Shown in pieces: positions 25,276 through 38,050 of a stretch of 64,000 bases of DNA (positions within the stretch are counted from its first letter, which is position 1; every line of letters begins with the position of its first letter). The stretch is taken from the NCBI GenBank assembly GCA_015657535.1, contig JADHZB010001643.1:1-64000 (forward strand), given 5' to 3'. A program made the position numbers and the translations under genes. The DNA comes from Nephromyces sp. MM_2019. Taxonomy: Eukaryota; Apicomplexa; Aconoidasida; Nephromycida. The notes beneath the pieces are model-generated. The model was not told where the DNA came from, did not search any database, and saw only the letters and a list, made by a program, of their open reading frames with translations.

Positions 25276-25575
25276 CTAGTTAATCATATCTATACCCAGC
25301 TGCCTGTTGATGACATATTCCCATGTTTCCTGGGATATCTGAAGATTCCGCTTGTACTTTGCCTTTGAAGAGGAGGAAACACTAGCTAACGTGGGTATCC
25401 CCAATCCGCATCGATATAATTCCTCGTATCTCATCCAAGCCACACACTCCCTCTTGCCAAAACAGGCACGGATACCCAACATGTCAATAACGGAACCGAA
25501 CAAGTTATAAGTGAAGTGTGCAGAGACATATGCGCATCGTAGTGGGTGTGTGTGTGCGATTTCAACTCTTTTCAA
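25276..25575 (-). CDS. possible exon, hypothetical protein
   Basis: A minus-strand frame that reads like protein (around ECVAWMRYEELYRCGLGIP) ends at TAA 25276-25278. An internal donor-like A|GTACAA near 25360 could turn it into an upstream exon of the EngB-like gene, but the phase does not match the next known exon. No start or acceptor can be fixed and no family is recognised. The neighbouring 24254-25275 holds nothing else that I can support. Confidence 0.28.
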   Translation of the reverse strand: MKRVEIAHTHPLRCAYVSAHFTYNLFGSVIDMLGIRACFGKRECVAWMRYEELYRCGLGIPTLASVSSSSKAKYKRNLQISQETWEYVINRQLGIDMIN

Positions 25576-28500
25576 AGTACTAAAAACTCATTCACAAGCC
25601 TTCAGGCGCGAAAAAAAGGCAAGGTACTCTTCGAGTGAATCCTTTAATCGAATTTTTCGGAACCCCTCAGCTGAACCAGGAAAAAAAGCAAACACACGCA
25701 CAACCAGGTGTACCAGAGTGCTCTCGTGCGAAAAACTTGTTGCACACACAGCAATGGGGACGAGCTATATAAATCGTAGAAGGATACCATTACGGGGCCA
25801 GTGAAATTCCTGATTCACTGCACAATATGTTCAAATTCACAAACTGCAAGCAAAAGAAGACTCTTCGCAGCGCATTAATTTTAAAGAAGGTAGATAAAAT
25901 ACGTATCATCAAGTTCTCTTCTCGAAGTTGAAAGGTCAGGAAGACGATTGTTCGAATGGGAGAGCATCACGCTGTATTAACTCGGCTTTAATTTGCGTTG
26001 AAGACATCATTTTCCACACTTTTAGCGCTAAAAAATCGTATCTTCTTCAAGCTTTCGTTGGTAAAACAAGATCCTATCTTAAAAGTGCTAAATAACCTAC
26101 ATCTTCCAGCCATTTCGCTAAATTGATAGAATTTTCAAATATTCTAATTTGAGTAATAGGGGCTATCATAAAACCTAGACGCATTGCGAACGAAATCTCC
26201 TAGTGTCATTCAAGCCCTCAAAAGGAAGTAAATATTATGGATATTCGGTAATTAGCATCATTTTTTATAAAAAAATCTTTCTTTTATAAAAGAGATAGCT
26301 TGACCTAGTTTCAGCATAGTAAAGAGCAATTTTGATAGAAGATCCTATAAAATATGGAAGATAAATGCCATGAAAGCTGAGGATTATTCAATTTATATAC
26401 TTTTTAAAAGAGAATGAAAAGTGTGCTCGTTGTATTGATTTTGCTTTCCATCTTCGGGATGGCAATCATCAATTCAAGGCGATATGAGTTGGTTAGGATT
26501 GTGCGCAGTAGCTCCTATATAAGCTCTTGTAACTTCATTTAGTGGTAGTCTTGAGGGCCTTCTGCGCTTCGGCACTTGTTAAAATGCAAGTCATTGGCCT
26601 CCACTCTCTAGGGATAAAGGTACCGATGAGTGTGTAGAGCATAGAGTTGAGATTCGGAGAGTCTATGGATCCACTATAAGAAATGCTGCGTAGGTTTGAA
26701 GCTGCTGCTGGCTTACTAGCTCTCAACCCGATTGCAAAGGCGCAATATTTAAGAGGATAGCCCAGTTAGGTAGATGATGTTAATAGCTGAGAGTATCATT
26801 AGCGGTCGTTTTAGGAACTTTGTTGGGCAAATGATGCTAGTAGTTGAGATTATCATTAGTGGTGGTTTTTGTAGCCCAGGCAGCTAAACGATACTAGTAT
26901 TAGATATATAGCATCACTCCATATTTTGCTAGCCCGGTTAGCTAATCCATGCTTGAGCCAATGAAAATACTTTTCCTCGCATAACATTAGCTAATTTCCT
27001 ATTAAATAGATTTGTGGTACCTAGTTAATACTCTGATACCCTAAGTAAAAATTATGATTTGAATTTATTTTCCAAATCAAAGGCCAAGTTTGTGGTATTT
27101 CACTTTGTCAGTAGCTTTTCACAGGCAATACTATTTTATCTTAATTAAGCTTGAACTGAAAAAGTAGCACCATGGCCTGCAAATTCTAAAAAATTTGACC
27201 AGTATTGAGATATCCGGTTTTAAATTATAACCTTCAAAAGATAGAACAGACGGCATCCGACGCATTTCCCTCCCTCAACTATTAAGCTATGCACAATCAC
27301 CAATTAATACTTCGGTTTATCACCAGAGCTGCTATCTGGACTAACATCAACGTTTGTGTGTTTTTTGTCTTTTTTTTTGGTGCTTGCCAAGTATACGCAT
27401 GAAACACCTTCAGCAGGCGATGACACTGCCATAAAATTAAAGCACTTGCAATGCTATATACTCTGAATTGGTATAGCCTAACTCATCCGCAAGGAAGTAA
27501 AGCGAGTACTTTGAGCTCAGGCTCTATGTCACATTTTTTTCATATAAGATAGCAAAAGCTATTCAGCTTTGCTGATCGGAATATTGAGCTTAAAAGTGAT
27601 TCACGATATCCTACACTTCTCAGGGACTAAAACGTAAGTGTGATCAGCAAGTCCGCGGAATTCTGATTTTCTCCGTAGGACAGCTTAAAAAGTTGTCTTT
27701 GTTATGAATGTCAAACATAATGCTGCGTAAAATTAGGAAAAAGCACCTTGCACGCGCACAAACAAACTTTCCTTTCTTTTTTGTGCTGATATTCACTACT
27801 GAAAACTGCAGAGTGATATCTAGTATATCATATTCCACTAAAATTTAATATGTTGGCATAAACAAAATTATTTCTCTTAACAGCGTTTTTCAAAAAAATA
27901 TAAAATCTGGTGAAAATACTCGTAAACCGTTTCATTTTTTGACGCACTGCAAGTTTATTTACACTCTAATCCGCTTGTGACTTATTTGGTAGTCGATAGA
28001 AGAGCCTTACTATTTTTGGGATGTAAAGGGAGGAACGATGCAAAATAGGCGGAGTTATACGGAAGGGAAGCTCTCTTTGGATTTCGTATTTGGAAAAATA
28101 CTTTCTCTAAAACTTGTATTATCCCCACAAATTATTGATGTGTCGGCACACATATATATTCCCCGTTTCAAGGTAGTTCAATTATAATACTAGTTGCGGC
28201 AAGTACTTGTGGCTAGCAATAGCGCGGTGGAGCGTTCTTTTAGAATCAAACACAGACTTAAGCTACATACGTAATAAGCGATATTCAATGCTATTTTTTC
28301 TCAAATTGGCATGCTTTCTTCTTAATGTCCTTTCATGGATAGTTTTCTGCATCAGTTACGCTGTTCTTACACAGGAAATTGGTAGGATTGCCACAGAACC
28401 ACCGCAGCAAATATGGAGTATTATTTAAGCTTTTCAGCTATGCCATTAACGAAATTTATATCAGAGCCCTGTTGCGGAGAGGTAGCTCCACTAGGGAAAA

Positions 28501-31199
28501 AACGCGAAGAACTAGTAGTGGGCTTCCCCAAGTGCTATACTGTGCACATGCTAAAGTAATGTCGTGGGTTATCTTAAAATTAAGCATAGTGGGTATTCAA
28601 TTATTCAAGTAAACCATTCAAACAAGCAAAATTCATCCCAATGCAGGATTTTGGCCTGCCAGAATCATGCAAACAATTACCTCTGTTGAAGGGCCACAAT
28701 AGTTTGTCAGATAAGCCTAAGCAAAAGATATTTCGTAGCTAATTACGCAACATCATAGAATTCCAAGACCTCCATGAAAAATGAGGCAAGTCTTAATTTT
28801 GTGCTTTTCATGGTATACTCGACTTTAAACGCAACAATTGGGTTGGAATTACTCCTAGGGAGTAAACTGAAATAAAAAGGAGTGAAAAAATCTGGCGGTT
28901 GCCATGGTACATAACAGCTTCACGGCTGGAAAAGCGTGCATAGCACTCCACATCCGATGCAGGGTTAAACTAAAAGCCTGTAAAATTCAAAATTGTAACT
29001 CTATCGTAGTTACCGCAGAGTTCGGTAACTTATAAATTATTATCTTGTAGCCAGAATTATATCCCTGCCTGGAAAGTAAAAACCAATGTCTCAAATGGCC
29101 TCCTAACTCGAATTGCATCACAACAGTTCAACACCTTCTTGCAAAGAATATTCTTTAAAACTCCTGGAATAAACTAAAAGCCTATGTGCATTTTAAAAGC
29201 TATAATTTACCCGAGGCAACACTGTGTTGACCTTCGGTGATTCGTTATGAGTAACTCCGTCTTAAAATACTTTTTCCAAATTAGTCACACGGCCTCTTTT
29301 TCTTGAGCAGTCAAAAAAAAAATTGGGAATATCACCAGACCACACTAGGCAAGTTAGAAACTATTTTAGCTGTTTCATTGAGATCTACGCAGATGCATTT
29401 ATTAGAAACCTCACATAAGCTTCCGTACGCAATAATACAGCGCTCCTGGGCTACATTGGTTCGCATTACGCATTATAACTAGAAGGAATAGGTTTAACAG
29501 CACGGTAACATATCTGTTTTTTGCACAACAGCAAGGCTTTCGCGCCGCGGTGGGCTTAACCTAGCGTAGTACCGGTAGTCCAGTAGCCGCAGCACAGTAT
29601 GATGAACCAAATAGTTATGCCGCCCGCTTAAAGTACGTAGTGAAGCATATGTTTTACTAACGGGACACATTAGCAACCCATGGTAAGCAATGTAAAAAAA
29701 TGTATTCCCATACCCCGGTGCTGCGTAGTGATCTATTGCCTACGAGGAGACTGGTATCATCGAGGCAGATTGTGCCGGTACTGTTACCTCCGTAGTTTCT
29801 ACCCGGTTCACATACCCCGCCTCTCCCACCTCCGTAGCAACTTCTTTCGTGATATATATCTGCCAGTGGTCTTACAACTATTCTCTCGGGTTCCTTCTCA
29901 CAACCTAGCGCGCTCCACATAAAGTCATACTATTTCGTTTATCCCACGTAGTAAGCAAACTTTTCGGTGACTGATTCCCTGGAAGTCGCTCATCAAAAAT
30001 CTCCATTTTAGGGGTATGTGGTTTGACGCGCTAATTAGATCATCAGCTGCAGCCTACTATTATAGAGGTTATATTACTTCATGTGTAGTAACGTAACTTT
30101 CCAAGATGACCTACAGTATATTGCGAGACCATCAAAAACTAAACACGCTGCTGAGTATATTGCTTCTAGCTTATTCCTTGCTGCTGAGGTGTCAGCCTGC
30201 GGTCAATGTCCTTGGGACGCTGTTCTGGAGAACTTTCAACGCCTTTATATACACATAGGACGTTAATTGCAAAATTCACATCCCAGCTATCAGGGGGATA
30301 TGCGCTATGTTATCCGTGGAGCCAGTCGTTCTCTTAGGTATTCTCATTTATCAGTCATAATTAGTGTGCCTCTCATATACCACACCTGCATGCCTCTAAT
30401 GTTAAGCCGCGGGGAATAAAAAAAAGCGATAGCCCGCAAGTACAGCAAATAAACCATTAAGGTTATTTACCACTTTAAAATTAGCGATAGTAACAATATA
30501 GATATTCAGCATATTAGGATTTAATCTCTTTCTTTGCGTTGGCTGGTGTAAGGTTATTCCTCGTTCTGGACACGCTACGTAGTACACACCATCATATCAG
30601 GTTTTCAAGGCTATCCCCCCCCTATCATTCTAAGGATGAAGCTGAAAAAGTACTAGTAGCGATTTCAGTTGTTCTTGGCTATTGAGACAAGATATACTGG
30701 TCGCTGGTTGCTTCATAGTTAAATTTCAAATTTAAGCTATTCGTTGCGTGTGAAGGTCACGTATATACGCGGGCTTCAAGCTTGCTTAAGTTAGTTATGG
30801 GTAGATAGTATGATGTTTAAAGGAAACTTGAGCGGCGGCACTACCGTGTGCATATCCACTCTATAGATTTCTGCCACCCAAAGTAGCTACGCTTGCAATA
30901 GCGTCTATGCAGGATATTTTCAAAAGTTACAACTCAAGACTTTTGGAAGGCGCTACCCCACTACGGCGGCCAGTCGTCATACCTACATATAGATGAGCTT
31001 CTGGTACCCAAGATTGTATCTATGATTAAGGCATTAAATCACTGGAGTGTATTGATCTTAACTGAGGGTGTGCTTCAAAGCTCTTCGCCGCGTTGATGCT
31101 TGGTGCGTTTACCACATTCACTTGTGAGCTATGATGGTCACTATGTAATACTTTCACACATATTCACGAGCAGGCAACAGGCTGGATAAGATATACTGG
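25576..31199. other. long stretch without supported gene
   Basis: AT-rich up to about 29.4 kb, then somewhat less so. Apart from the 57-bp repeat at 26756-26930 nothing is resolved. Overlapping frames on both strands at 29.5-29.9 kb and 30.08-30.27 kb look partly protein-like but have no splice context that chains to the coding-like tract at 31.2-31.85 kb. Confidence 0.4.
26756..26930. repeat. 57-bp degenerate tandem repeat, about three copies
   Basis: ATGATGTTAATAGCTGAGA at 26774 matches ATGATGCTAGTAGTTGAGA at 26831, 57 bases on. Both are followed by TATCATTAG(C/T)GG and a T-run. A third, weaker copy starts near 26888, and AGCCC(A/G)G linkers separate copies. Confidence 0.7.
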
Positions 31200-31850
31200 T
31201 CATCAATATTAGGTCCGGGCGAGCCCAGTTGGATGATCAAAGTAGCCGAGAGCCGGGCGGCAGCGAATCACATCATCATTGATCGTAACGAACGCTGCCA
31301 TCAATGAATGAGGCCGGCTGCAACCGCCTGTATTCCTGAAAATCCCCCGCGCATATCTGAAACACACCTTCGGTCCAAAGGTAAACCCTCATAAGCAGCT
31401 CAAGCGCCCTCACCGAAGTTGCTACTGTGCTATCGACAACCTCATCGCCTGGCATTCAAAATTTTAACATAGAGGCGTATCGCGTTAGATGTCGCTGAAG
31501 TTGATTTAAGACAGTAGCGCAGTCAGTTCTGTTAATGTGGGCTAATATCGTTTGCTTGGAATGGAAGAATTTTAAATGGGTTGCGGCGTCCCTCTTTTTC
31601 TTCTCGCGCTTCGAAATGAGCGGCGTAACCCTCTAAAACCTGGAGAGGTTTAGAGGACGGACCCATGCACCTCAGAAAGGGTACTGATGCAATGCTTGTC
31701 GGCTTCCGGTTGTTTATTGATACCGCATGCAACCTCTGGGGATGCTGAAGGGGGGAATTCATGTTGTACACGTTTCCTCGTATCAGCTAGACGTGGTCTT
31801 GAGTCCACAGGGATAAGATCTGATAGTGGTAGCGCGTAGCTTGTGTATCT
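31200..31850 (-). other. coding-like tract with shifting frames (gene fragment or pseudogene)
   Basis: The minus strand is protein-like in successive, different frames. From about 31850 to 31653 it reads around LIPVDSRPRLADTRKR. From about 31652 to 31532 it reads around LEGYAAHFEAREEKEGRR. From about 31560 to 31270 it reads around INRTDCATVLNQL and, after one in-frame TGA, around VRALELLMRVYLWTEGVF. From about 31290 to 31150 it reads around SPGPNIDDQYILSSLLP. Joining them would need introns of only 23-31 nt or frameshifts, unlike other introns here. It is therefore either a decayed gene or a gene whose introns I cannot place. It lies head-to-head with the 32823 gene. No family is recognised. 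Confidence 0.4.
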
Positions 31851-32822
31851 ACTGCCGGAGATAGCTTGTATTTTCTTGCTTATTGATCTTTATGACCGCC
31901 CTCACCGTTGTCTTAAACTTTAATCCAGTTGAATTATCGTTAGGAAGTTAACGTAGCATTTCTTGCCTATTTGAATAAGTAGCTTATCACTTTTCTTTAT
32001 TACACCTGTTCGACAGAAGTTGGATCTTTGCCTTTTTTGGTCTTATCATTGGGGCATATTTGGACTGCGCTTCCTTGTGGCTTGATAAGTCAACTTGTGT
32101 TTGGAGAGGTATTCTCAACCGTGATAAGCTTGTTTCACCGCTGCGTTGCTTCTCTAAATGGTTTTCAGCTTAAAGATTGTTTAACTTAAGGGAAATTTAA
32201 CGCTTGGTTGAGGACTCTCTAAGGATAATAGCCTTATTGTCACATGTATGAGCCATTGAGTTTGGTAAGGAAGAAAAATCCATTCTTTTTTTTTGATGGC
32301 GCATCTCTTACTTTTATGAAATAGTTCTTTGATATATTGTGATATATTGTGCCAGTAATCTTACAATCATAAAATTGATGTATTGGGCTCTTATTTTTTG
32401 GTTTTACTTTTGTTTTGTGTAATTTTTAAGTTGTTTACGGGAAGTGTTGTTTTTGCCGATTGCTGCTTCATAAGAAGAGATTTGCTATTGTCCGTTGTCA
32501 AATTTTTTTGAAGACAGTGACTCGGTGACTATGCCAATTATTTCTGCGCTATTTTGTTTCAGTTTGCGGTATTAGGGTCACAACTCATCGCAAAATGCGG
32601 CATTTTTTATTTTGAATAAATGCATACCTGTATGATGTATTACGCTGTAGATTGCTTTATAAAAATTCTATGAAATCATCTGCCCTTGGTCTACTCGAAC
32701 TTCCCTAAAACCTTCGCTGCGAAATTACAAGTGACGTCCTCGAATTTTTTATGGATATTATCACCTTGAGTTTTTTCTAAAAATTTTCAGGTGGCACCCT
32801 TCCTCAATCAATCGTATCTCTC

Positions 32823-34743
32823 ATGAGTAGTGTTGTAGTAGTCCCCCCCCAAGTAGCTTCAGCTGCATCGTGCAGTTGTTTAGGCAATTGTATTGATCAT
32901 GAGGCGCGGGGCGTAGATGTGGAGCCACAAAAGGCGCCCTCAGCGTCTTTTGAACAGGGAAACGAACTTGCTGCGCAGAGTTATCTCCGCAGCAAGCGTA
33001 GAAGATCTAGTACAGATACATATATAGGCAGTGAGCCTGAATTTTACTTACCCGATACGGATTCTACAAGCTTTAAACGTTTCAGAGCTGGCAGGAATGC
33101 CCTGAGAGATGATTCCTGTCATGATTACGATGCCAATGGTGCTTATCGCAACCAGGATCACTTCCGTAGCGATTCCTGTAGATTTAGTTCGGATGATGAC
33201 ATGCCTAGTGAGCCATCTTCTCATCGTAATCTAAGTGAAGCCAATACTTCGGTTGACCCTGATGCATCTCGAGAGGATGCCAAATGTTCTCTTGCTAACT
33301 GCGCAGAACCGAAGGTCACTCAGGACTTCCACAGCTTGGATGAAGGTAGAAAATGCAATTTCTTAATAGAGGAAGTCAAAAGTGATGAGCGTGAAAGCAC
33401 TCGTAAGTTTAAACTGATAATTTGTGCTGTAAGCTAGTAGGCATCGCGTTCTCTCTCGCTATGATCCAATTTTTTGTGTGAATATTTTGAACTTTAAATG
33501 CTTGAAGCATTTTTGTTTCTTATTAATGTTTGTATATGCTCCCACTGCAGTTGCATAATATCAATTTTTCGCTTCTTAGTTTAATTGAATATATACTACC
33601 GTATCTGGTTTTTTTTTTAATGGATATGAAAGATACTGATAACTTGTGGATTATCATATTTATTGAAATGCGTATTTTTGTGCGTAGAGCCATTAGCAAG
33701 GGATAATGATGCTAAAAGTTCAATAGTCTCACGATGGTCAGAGTTATTGATTATGTCTTTGAGAGAATCTTCTTCTTATGAGGATGCGGAGTCACGAACC
33801 AAAAGCGTCGTAAATGGTGGGTGCTTTTTAACTTCGCTGCTTGATGTCATTAATTGATATTTTGGACTAAAATTAGTTCTGTACTGGTTATTTTCAGCGT
33901 TGGTTGCCTTTTTGGCTTATTTCTAGAGTAACCATTAGTTACCTTTACTTAAATACGCTGTCTCTAATTACCTGTTTTGCGCAGATTTTATTTCCTACAT
34001 TTATGATACAAGTCGGGCCTCTTCGGGTGAACTGCGCCAATCGATACAATCAGGTTTGCTTTTGGTTGCTTTTGGAAATTTCTAGTTGATAGTTAGCTTT
34101 TATCTTTTATTTTTCTTTGCTTTACGATCAGATTCGCAGAAGAGGCTGGAACAAGTTATATCGGAGAAGCAGGTTTTAGCGAGGGGGATGAAGATTCTAC
34201 ATGAAAAGCTGCAGGTAACTATTTGGTTTTTTTTTCAAAGCTGTTCTTTGTAAGCTATTCACCAATAGTACAAGTTTAGATGCTTAAGGAAATCTCCTTT
34301 GATGGCTTTATTGTATTTTTGATGGAATTTTAAGGTATTTCAAGCTTCGGAAGCTGCGAATGCAAAGGAGATTGATCGCCTTAACCGGGAACTACTTATG
34401 GTATCCAATAATTATCAAAAATTGAAGGACGCTATCCAAATTTATATGTATAATATGAACGTGGAGCCTCACCAGATGCGGTTTCATGAAAGGTGAGCAA
34501 ATATTTGGATTTAGCATGTATGAGGGCTACAAAAAACCGAACTTTTTGCAGCAGCCGCTTTTTTTGATTACTGCAGGTTTTAAATTACTGCATATGTTTT
34601 TATTAGTTTTTTCTTTTCGTTTTTTGGCCCTCCGAGGCGAATTTGTGGTTGTTTCTTACGCTTTTGATGTTGCGGTAAAGCTTGCTGCTAATCTATTTTT
34701 TTCAATGCCTTTTTTTGTCAGGCCTCCTCCCGATGTTTACTAA
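32823..34743 (+). CDS. 346-aa Ser/Asp-rich protein with C-terminal coiled coil
   Basis: Six exons join in phase: 32823-33402, 33688-33816, 33985-34053, 34132-34214, 34335-34492, 34722-34743 (TAA). The long first exon encodes about 190 aa that look disordered: an N-terminal Cys cluster (SCSCLGNC), a basic SKRRRSS patch and many Ser, Asp and Glu. Residues about 255-330 form a heptad-like coil (around RLEQVISEKQVLARG and EIDRLNRELLMVSNNY). The protein ends PPPDVY. The ATG at 32823 is the first in frame and follows a long AT-rich 5' region. No signal peptide or membrane segment is visible, so a nuclear or cytoskeletal role is possible but not shown. Family not recognised. The exon chain is well supported because all five junctions keep phase. 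Confidence 0.82.
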
Positions 34744-37099
34744 TCACTTGTTGCTCCGCGTAATATTGGGCTTGATTTAACAAAAAATTTTGGTGAAGCC
34801 TTGCCTTTGAATGCGGCTGGTATATTTTGAATTGTCTAGTGTGGTCAGATGATAAAAGACACATTTAGTAGGTTTTTATTTACCTATTTTTTCTCTATTA
34901 CAACGCCTGATTCAAATATGTATGTACATTTACCTTAATTATGGCTGTTCCTTTATAATAACATACGGAGATCTTGCTTTTGAGCTTCGCCTTTTTTTTA
35001 GCCTTAATTTCCACGGTAGAGACCGACATTTTTTTATACTTCTTTCGCGGGATCCAAAAATGTATATTCGCGTTGAAGTGAATGTATTGCCAGGTGTACC
35101 AGCTTGCAGAATATTGATATTAATATCGGCGAATATTGATGGATACATTATCTGTGATGATAGCCTTATTATGAAATAGAAAACGTGCGTACATGTGCGC
35201 TTACTCTTTTGCTTGCTCCTTCACCCTCATTCCCCTTCTAAGTAGCTGAGCCTCTGCTTTAATGTGGATGATTGCTTCAAAGCGATTAATTCCATAGGTA
35301 TCTTAATTTGCTTAGAAAATATAGACGCATTAATTTTAACCGAAATATCATCTACTATAGGTGAAAACGTGTGGAAACGTATCTTAGTTTGTAGGAGATT
35401 TCCGCCGCTGTGTGCTTATTGATAGAAGGAAAGGTGTTAATGCCAGTTGCTCAGCCCTGATTTTTTCAAATATTAGTTACTTTTGTTTTGTTGCTAGTGA
35501 AATGTGATGGGCATAAATATTTTATGCACTACTATTATATAAAGTGCATATAAATCTTGTAAATATTTTTGGCTGTTTCTCACCCTAAGTTATGAGCTCC
35601 TTAGGGCCAGATTCCGGTTGTGGTATATTTGTTTCTGTGGTTAAACTTGCAGTGTGCAGCAGATGCAGCTACACACTGCAAGTTTAACCTGACTCCCTTA
35701 CTATATTAGCGCCTCGTTAATAGTGTTTTTTTGTTTAGCGATAACGCAAACTCAGGGGATTTGCTGAGGATTCGTTTTCTTTGTGTTAAGTTTTGATGGG
35801 GGTGCTGCGTTGCCTACCGCTGTTCCTGTAAGTTACTGTGGACCAGCCTTTGTTCTGTGCTTGTTTATAGTTGGTGTTTTTCTTATTCTCCTGTGCAGTG
35901 TAATTGCTAAGAGTGACTTCCATTTTCCTTTACCATCGGCTATTTAAGTTTATTTATGATGGAACAAGTACTCGCATGGGAGTTGCTTATGTGAATTACT
36001 CAGATGCGTTGACGTAACACTACTTTTTTGGAGAGGACAGTAGTAGTGCCTTGGATTTAGAAATTTGGATACACTAGATGATTTTGAGTTGTGCCTCTAG
36101 CGTTTGTTGAGATGATTCTCCCTGGCGCAATTTAATTTTGTCAATTACCAAAGAAGTTATGTCTGGAAAATCCTTAGAATTACCTTGTTCAATTTATTCC
36201 TGGAGTACTTATTGTAATGTTTTCATACTAGCTTGAGTTTGACACCAATCCTAAGTATGCTTTGCAGTAGGTTTGCCTAATTGGGTAAAGCAAAGTTTTG
36301 TTATTTGATATATGATAGTTATTCCGCTGGTTTAGCCAGAGTGTAAGCGAGCATTTCTTTCAAGACTGCTAATAATAGCTGTTGAATACCGTTTGTTTTT
36401 AAAGATTAAAACTATGCTAAGCATGCTTACGATGCTTACACTTGTCTTTGGATGATTTTATCCATATTCATTGGCACCAGGCGGTGGTTTATTGTCTTAA
36501 CGTTGTCTGCAGTAAAGGTTATTGTCAACTTTCTTAAGGCCGTTCGTTCTAAGATTTTATGCATCGCGACAGAATAAAGCATTCTAGGAAGTAATTTTAC
36601 CTTCTGTGACCCTTGCATTGATCCTGACAGAAGTCTAGTCGAATTACCATTGGATTCCCTCGTTTGTTTCTAGAGCGTTATCTGGCTCTCCTCGCGACTT
36701 ACGTGGTCAACTCCCTGGGAAAGCAGGGCACTGACTACTGCGCTACTGCTGCTTTTCCTGTCAAGTAATAGCATTTGCCCTTGTTTCCTTATCACCGTAC
36801 TGTATTTTCAAGGAATTTTTTTGCTATTTCATCTTAGCAACGTATGCTTGAAAAAAGTAGCCGCTGGGACTGAAGTCTCCTTTCAATTGAGAGTAGCTAT
36901 ACGTTATGGATATATGCTTGATGAACCCGGCTATTCTTGCCTTGGAGTAAGACTGAGGAGCTATTGCGCCTTGGGCATTTGGTGGTCAGCGGCGCAGACA
37001 GGCAGCTACGCATTCCTTCCTGTTTGCACTCGCGGAAGTAGTTCTTGTGAATGTTCCTTAACTATCTGCTGAGGGATTGTTGAAGCTATCAATTTCAAA
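34744..37099. other. intergenic stretch with one strong inverted repeat
   Basis: No exon chain on either strand. Frames at 34922-35179, 36436-36618 (-) and 36821-37072 have no splice support. The notable element is the perfect inverted repeat at 35639-35689. Confidence 0.5.
35639..35689. repeat. perfect 18-bp inverted repeat (hairpin, 15-nt loop)
   Basis: Left arm GGTTAAACTTGCAGTGTG (35639-35656) and right arm CACACTGCAAGTTTAACC (35672-35689) are exact reverse complements around a 15-nt loop. Three further loop bases on each side (AGC/GCT) could pair after one mismatch. It lies about 0.9 kb past the 346-aa gene. Nothing else in the window has an arm this long without mismatch. Confidence 0.93.
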
Positions 37100-37252
37100 A
37101 TGGCGTCTAGGCAAGCTTTCTTCCTGGGTTCGTTCGCGAGGTACTCTCGTGTAGCACTTATGACCCCTTTTTTTGAGAATGGCCTTATACAGTCTGCTGC
37201 ATCTGCCTACGCAGGCTATCGAAAAAAGCTTTTGCATAACACAGGGGACTAG
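37100..37252 (+). CDS. possible 50-aa protein, mitochondrial-like N-terminus
   Basis: A short uninterrupted frame begins at an ATG in good eukaryotic context (CAAAATGG) and ends at TAG 37250-37252. It encodes 50 aa with an amphipathic basic N-terminus (MASRQAFFLGSFARYSRVAL), an alanine-rich middle and a basic end (YRKKLLHNTGD). No acidic residue occurs before residue 26. The composition suits a small mitochondrial protein, but no family match can be claimed. An internal GTACTC could also act as a donor, which would make this a first exon. It lies upstream of the 426-aa gene on the same strand. Confidence 0.38.
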   Translation: MASRQAFFLGSFARYSRVALMTPFFENGLIQSAASAYAGYRKKLLHNTGD

Positions 37253-38050
37253 TTGGTGGTTATGTAGCGTACTAAATACGCCGCTGCCTCTTAAGTCTTA
37301 CTTCTGGTCACTCGAATGGTTGGTGTAGCCACGGGTCCCGGGCAACTTCGTGCACTTTGCCCGTTCGGTTAATTCCCCCAAAACTTTCTAGTTGGAGAAC
37401 TTCACTCTGCTAGTAAAGATAGTGGTCGCTTGCTATATATAAAATTGCGAAAACACTAAATACGTTTTCTGAAGCTATTCAAGGGGACTAAGTAACAGCT
37501 TGGCGGTAGTAGGCCCCGTTTAAAGCGGTGTAACTTCATGTAATTTTGTTCTTGAACCATTACTCCCCGGAAACTACGCGCAGGGAAAAAATCAATAAGC
37601 AATCAACAGATTTCTACCAGGGCATTTTGATCACGGCCAACGTTCGTATAGGCATTCGAGAATTAGGGGCTGGAATAACGCAAAATTATAAGACAACGCG
37701 AAGCTGAGTGCTTGCTGGTGATCACTTGCGATACTTTGGCATTAAGGGTGATTACTGGCTAAAAAACAACGAAGCTTCGATTTTGTTCTTGATTATCACA
37801 CTACTCTTACAAAATTTTTCCTTGTTTTGCAATTAAAGCAATTATCTACATTTCGATAATACTCTTCCGCGTGTTGTAAGAAGATTACCTAAGTTTGTGC
37901 GAGTTTAGTATTCTTAGACAAGCGCGCCATATACGACACTTTTTACATCTCAAGGCTACACACGATAAGCATGTACCACCGCTCTCGTTAAATTTTTTGC
38001 TGTGCTTGAATGATGTAGCACCTATCAGTTGTTGCTCTTACGGTGAGGTC

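Noticed and set aside
31453..31455. In-frame TGA as recoded sense codon
   Set aside because: TGA is used as a terminator by the propeller, 224-aa and polymerase genes here, so reassignment is not supported; frame decay or an unplaced intron is simpler.
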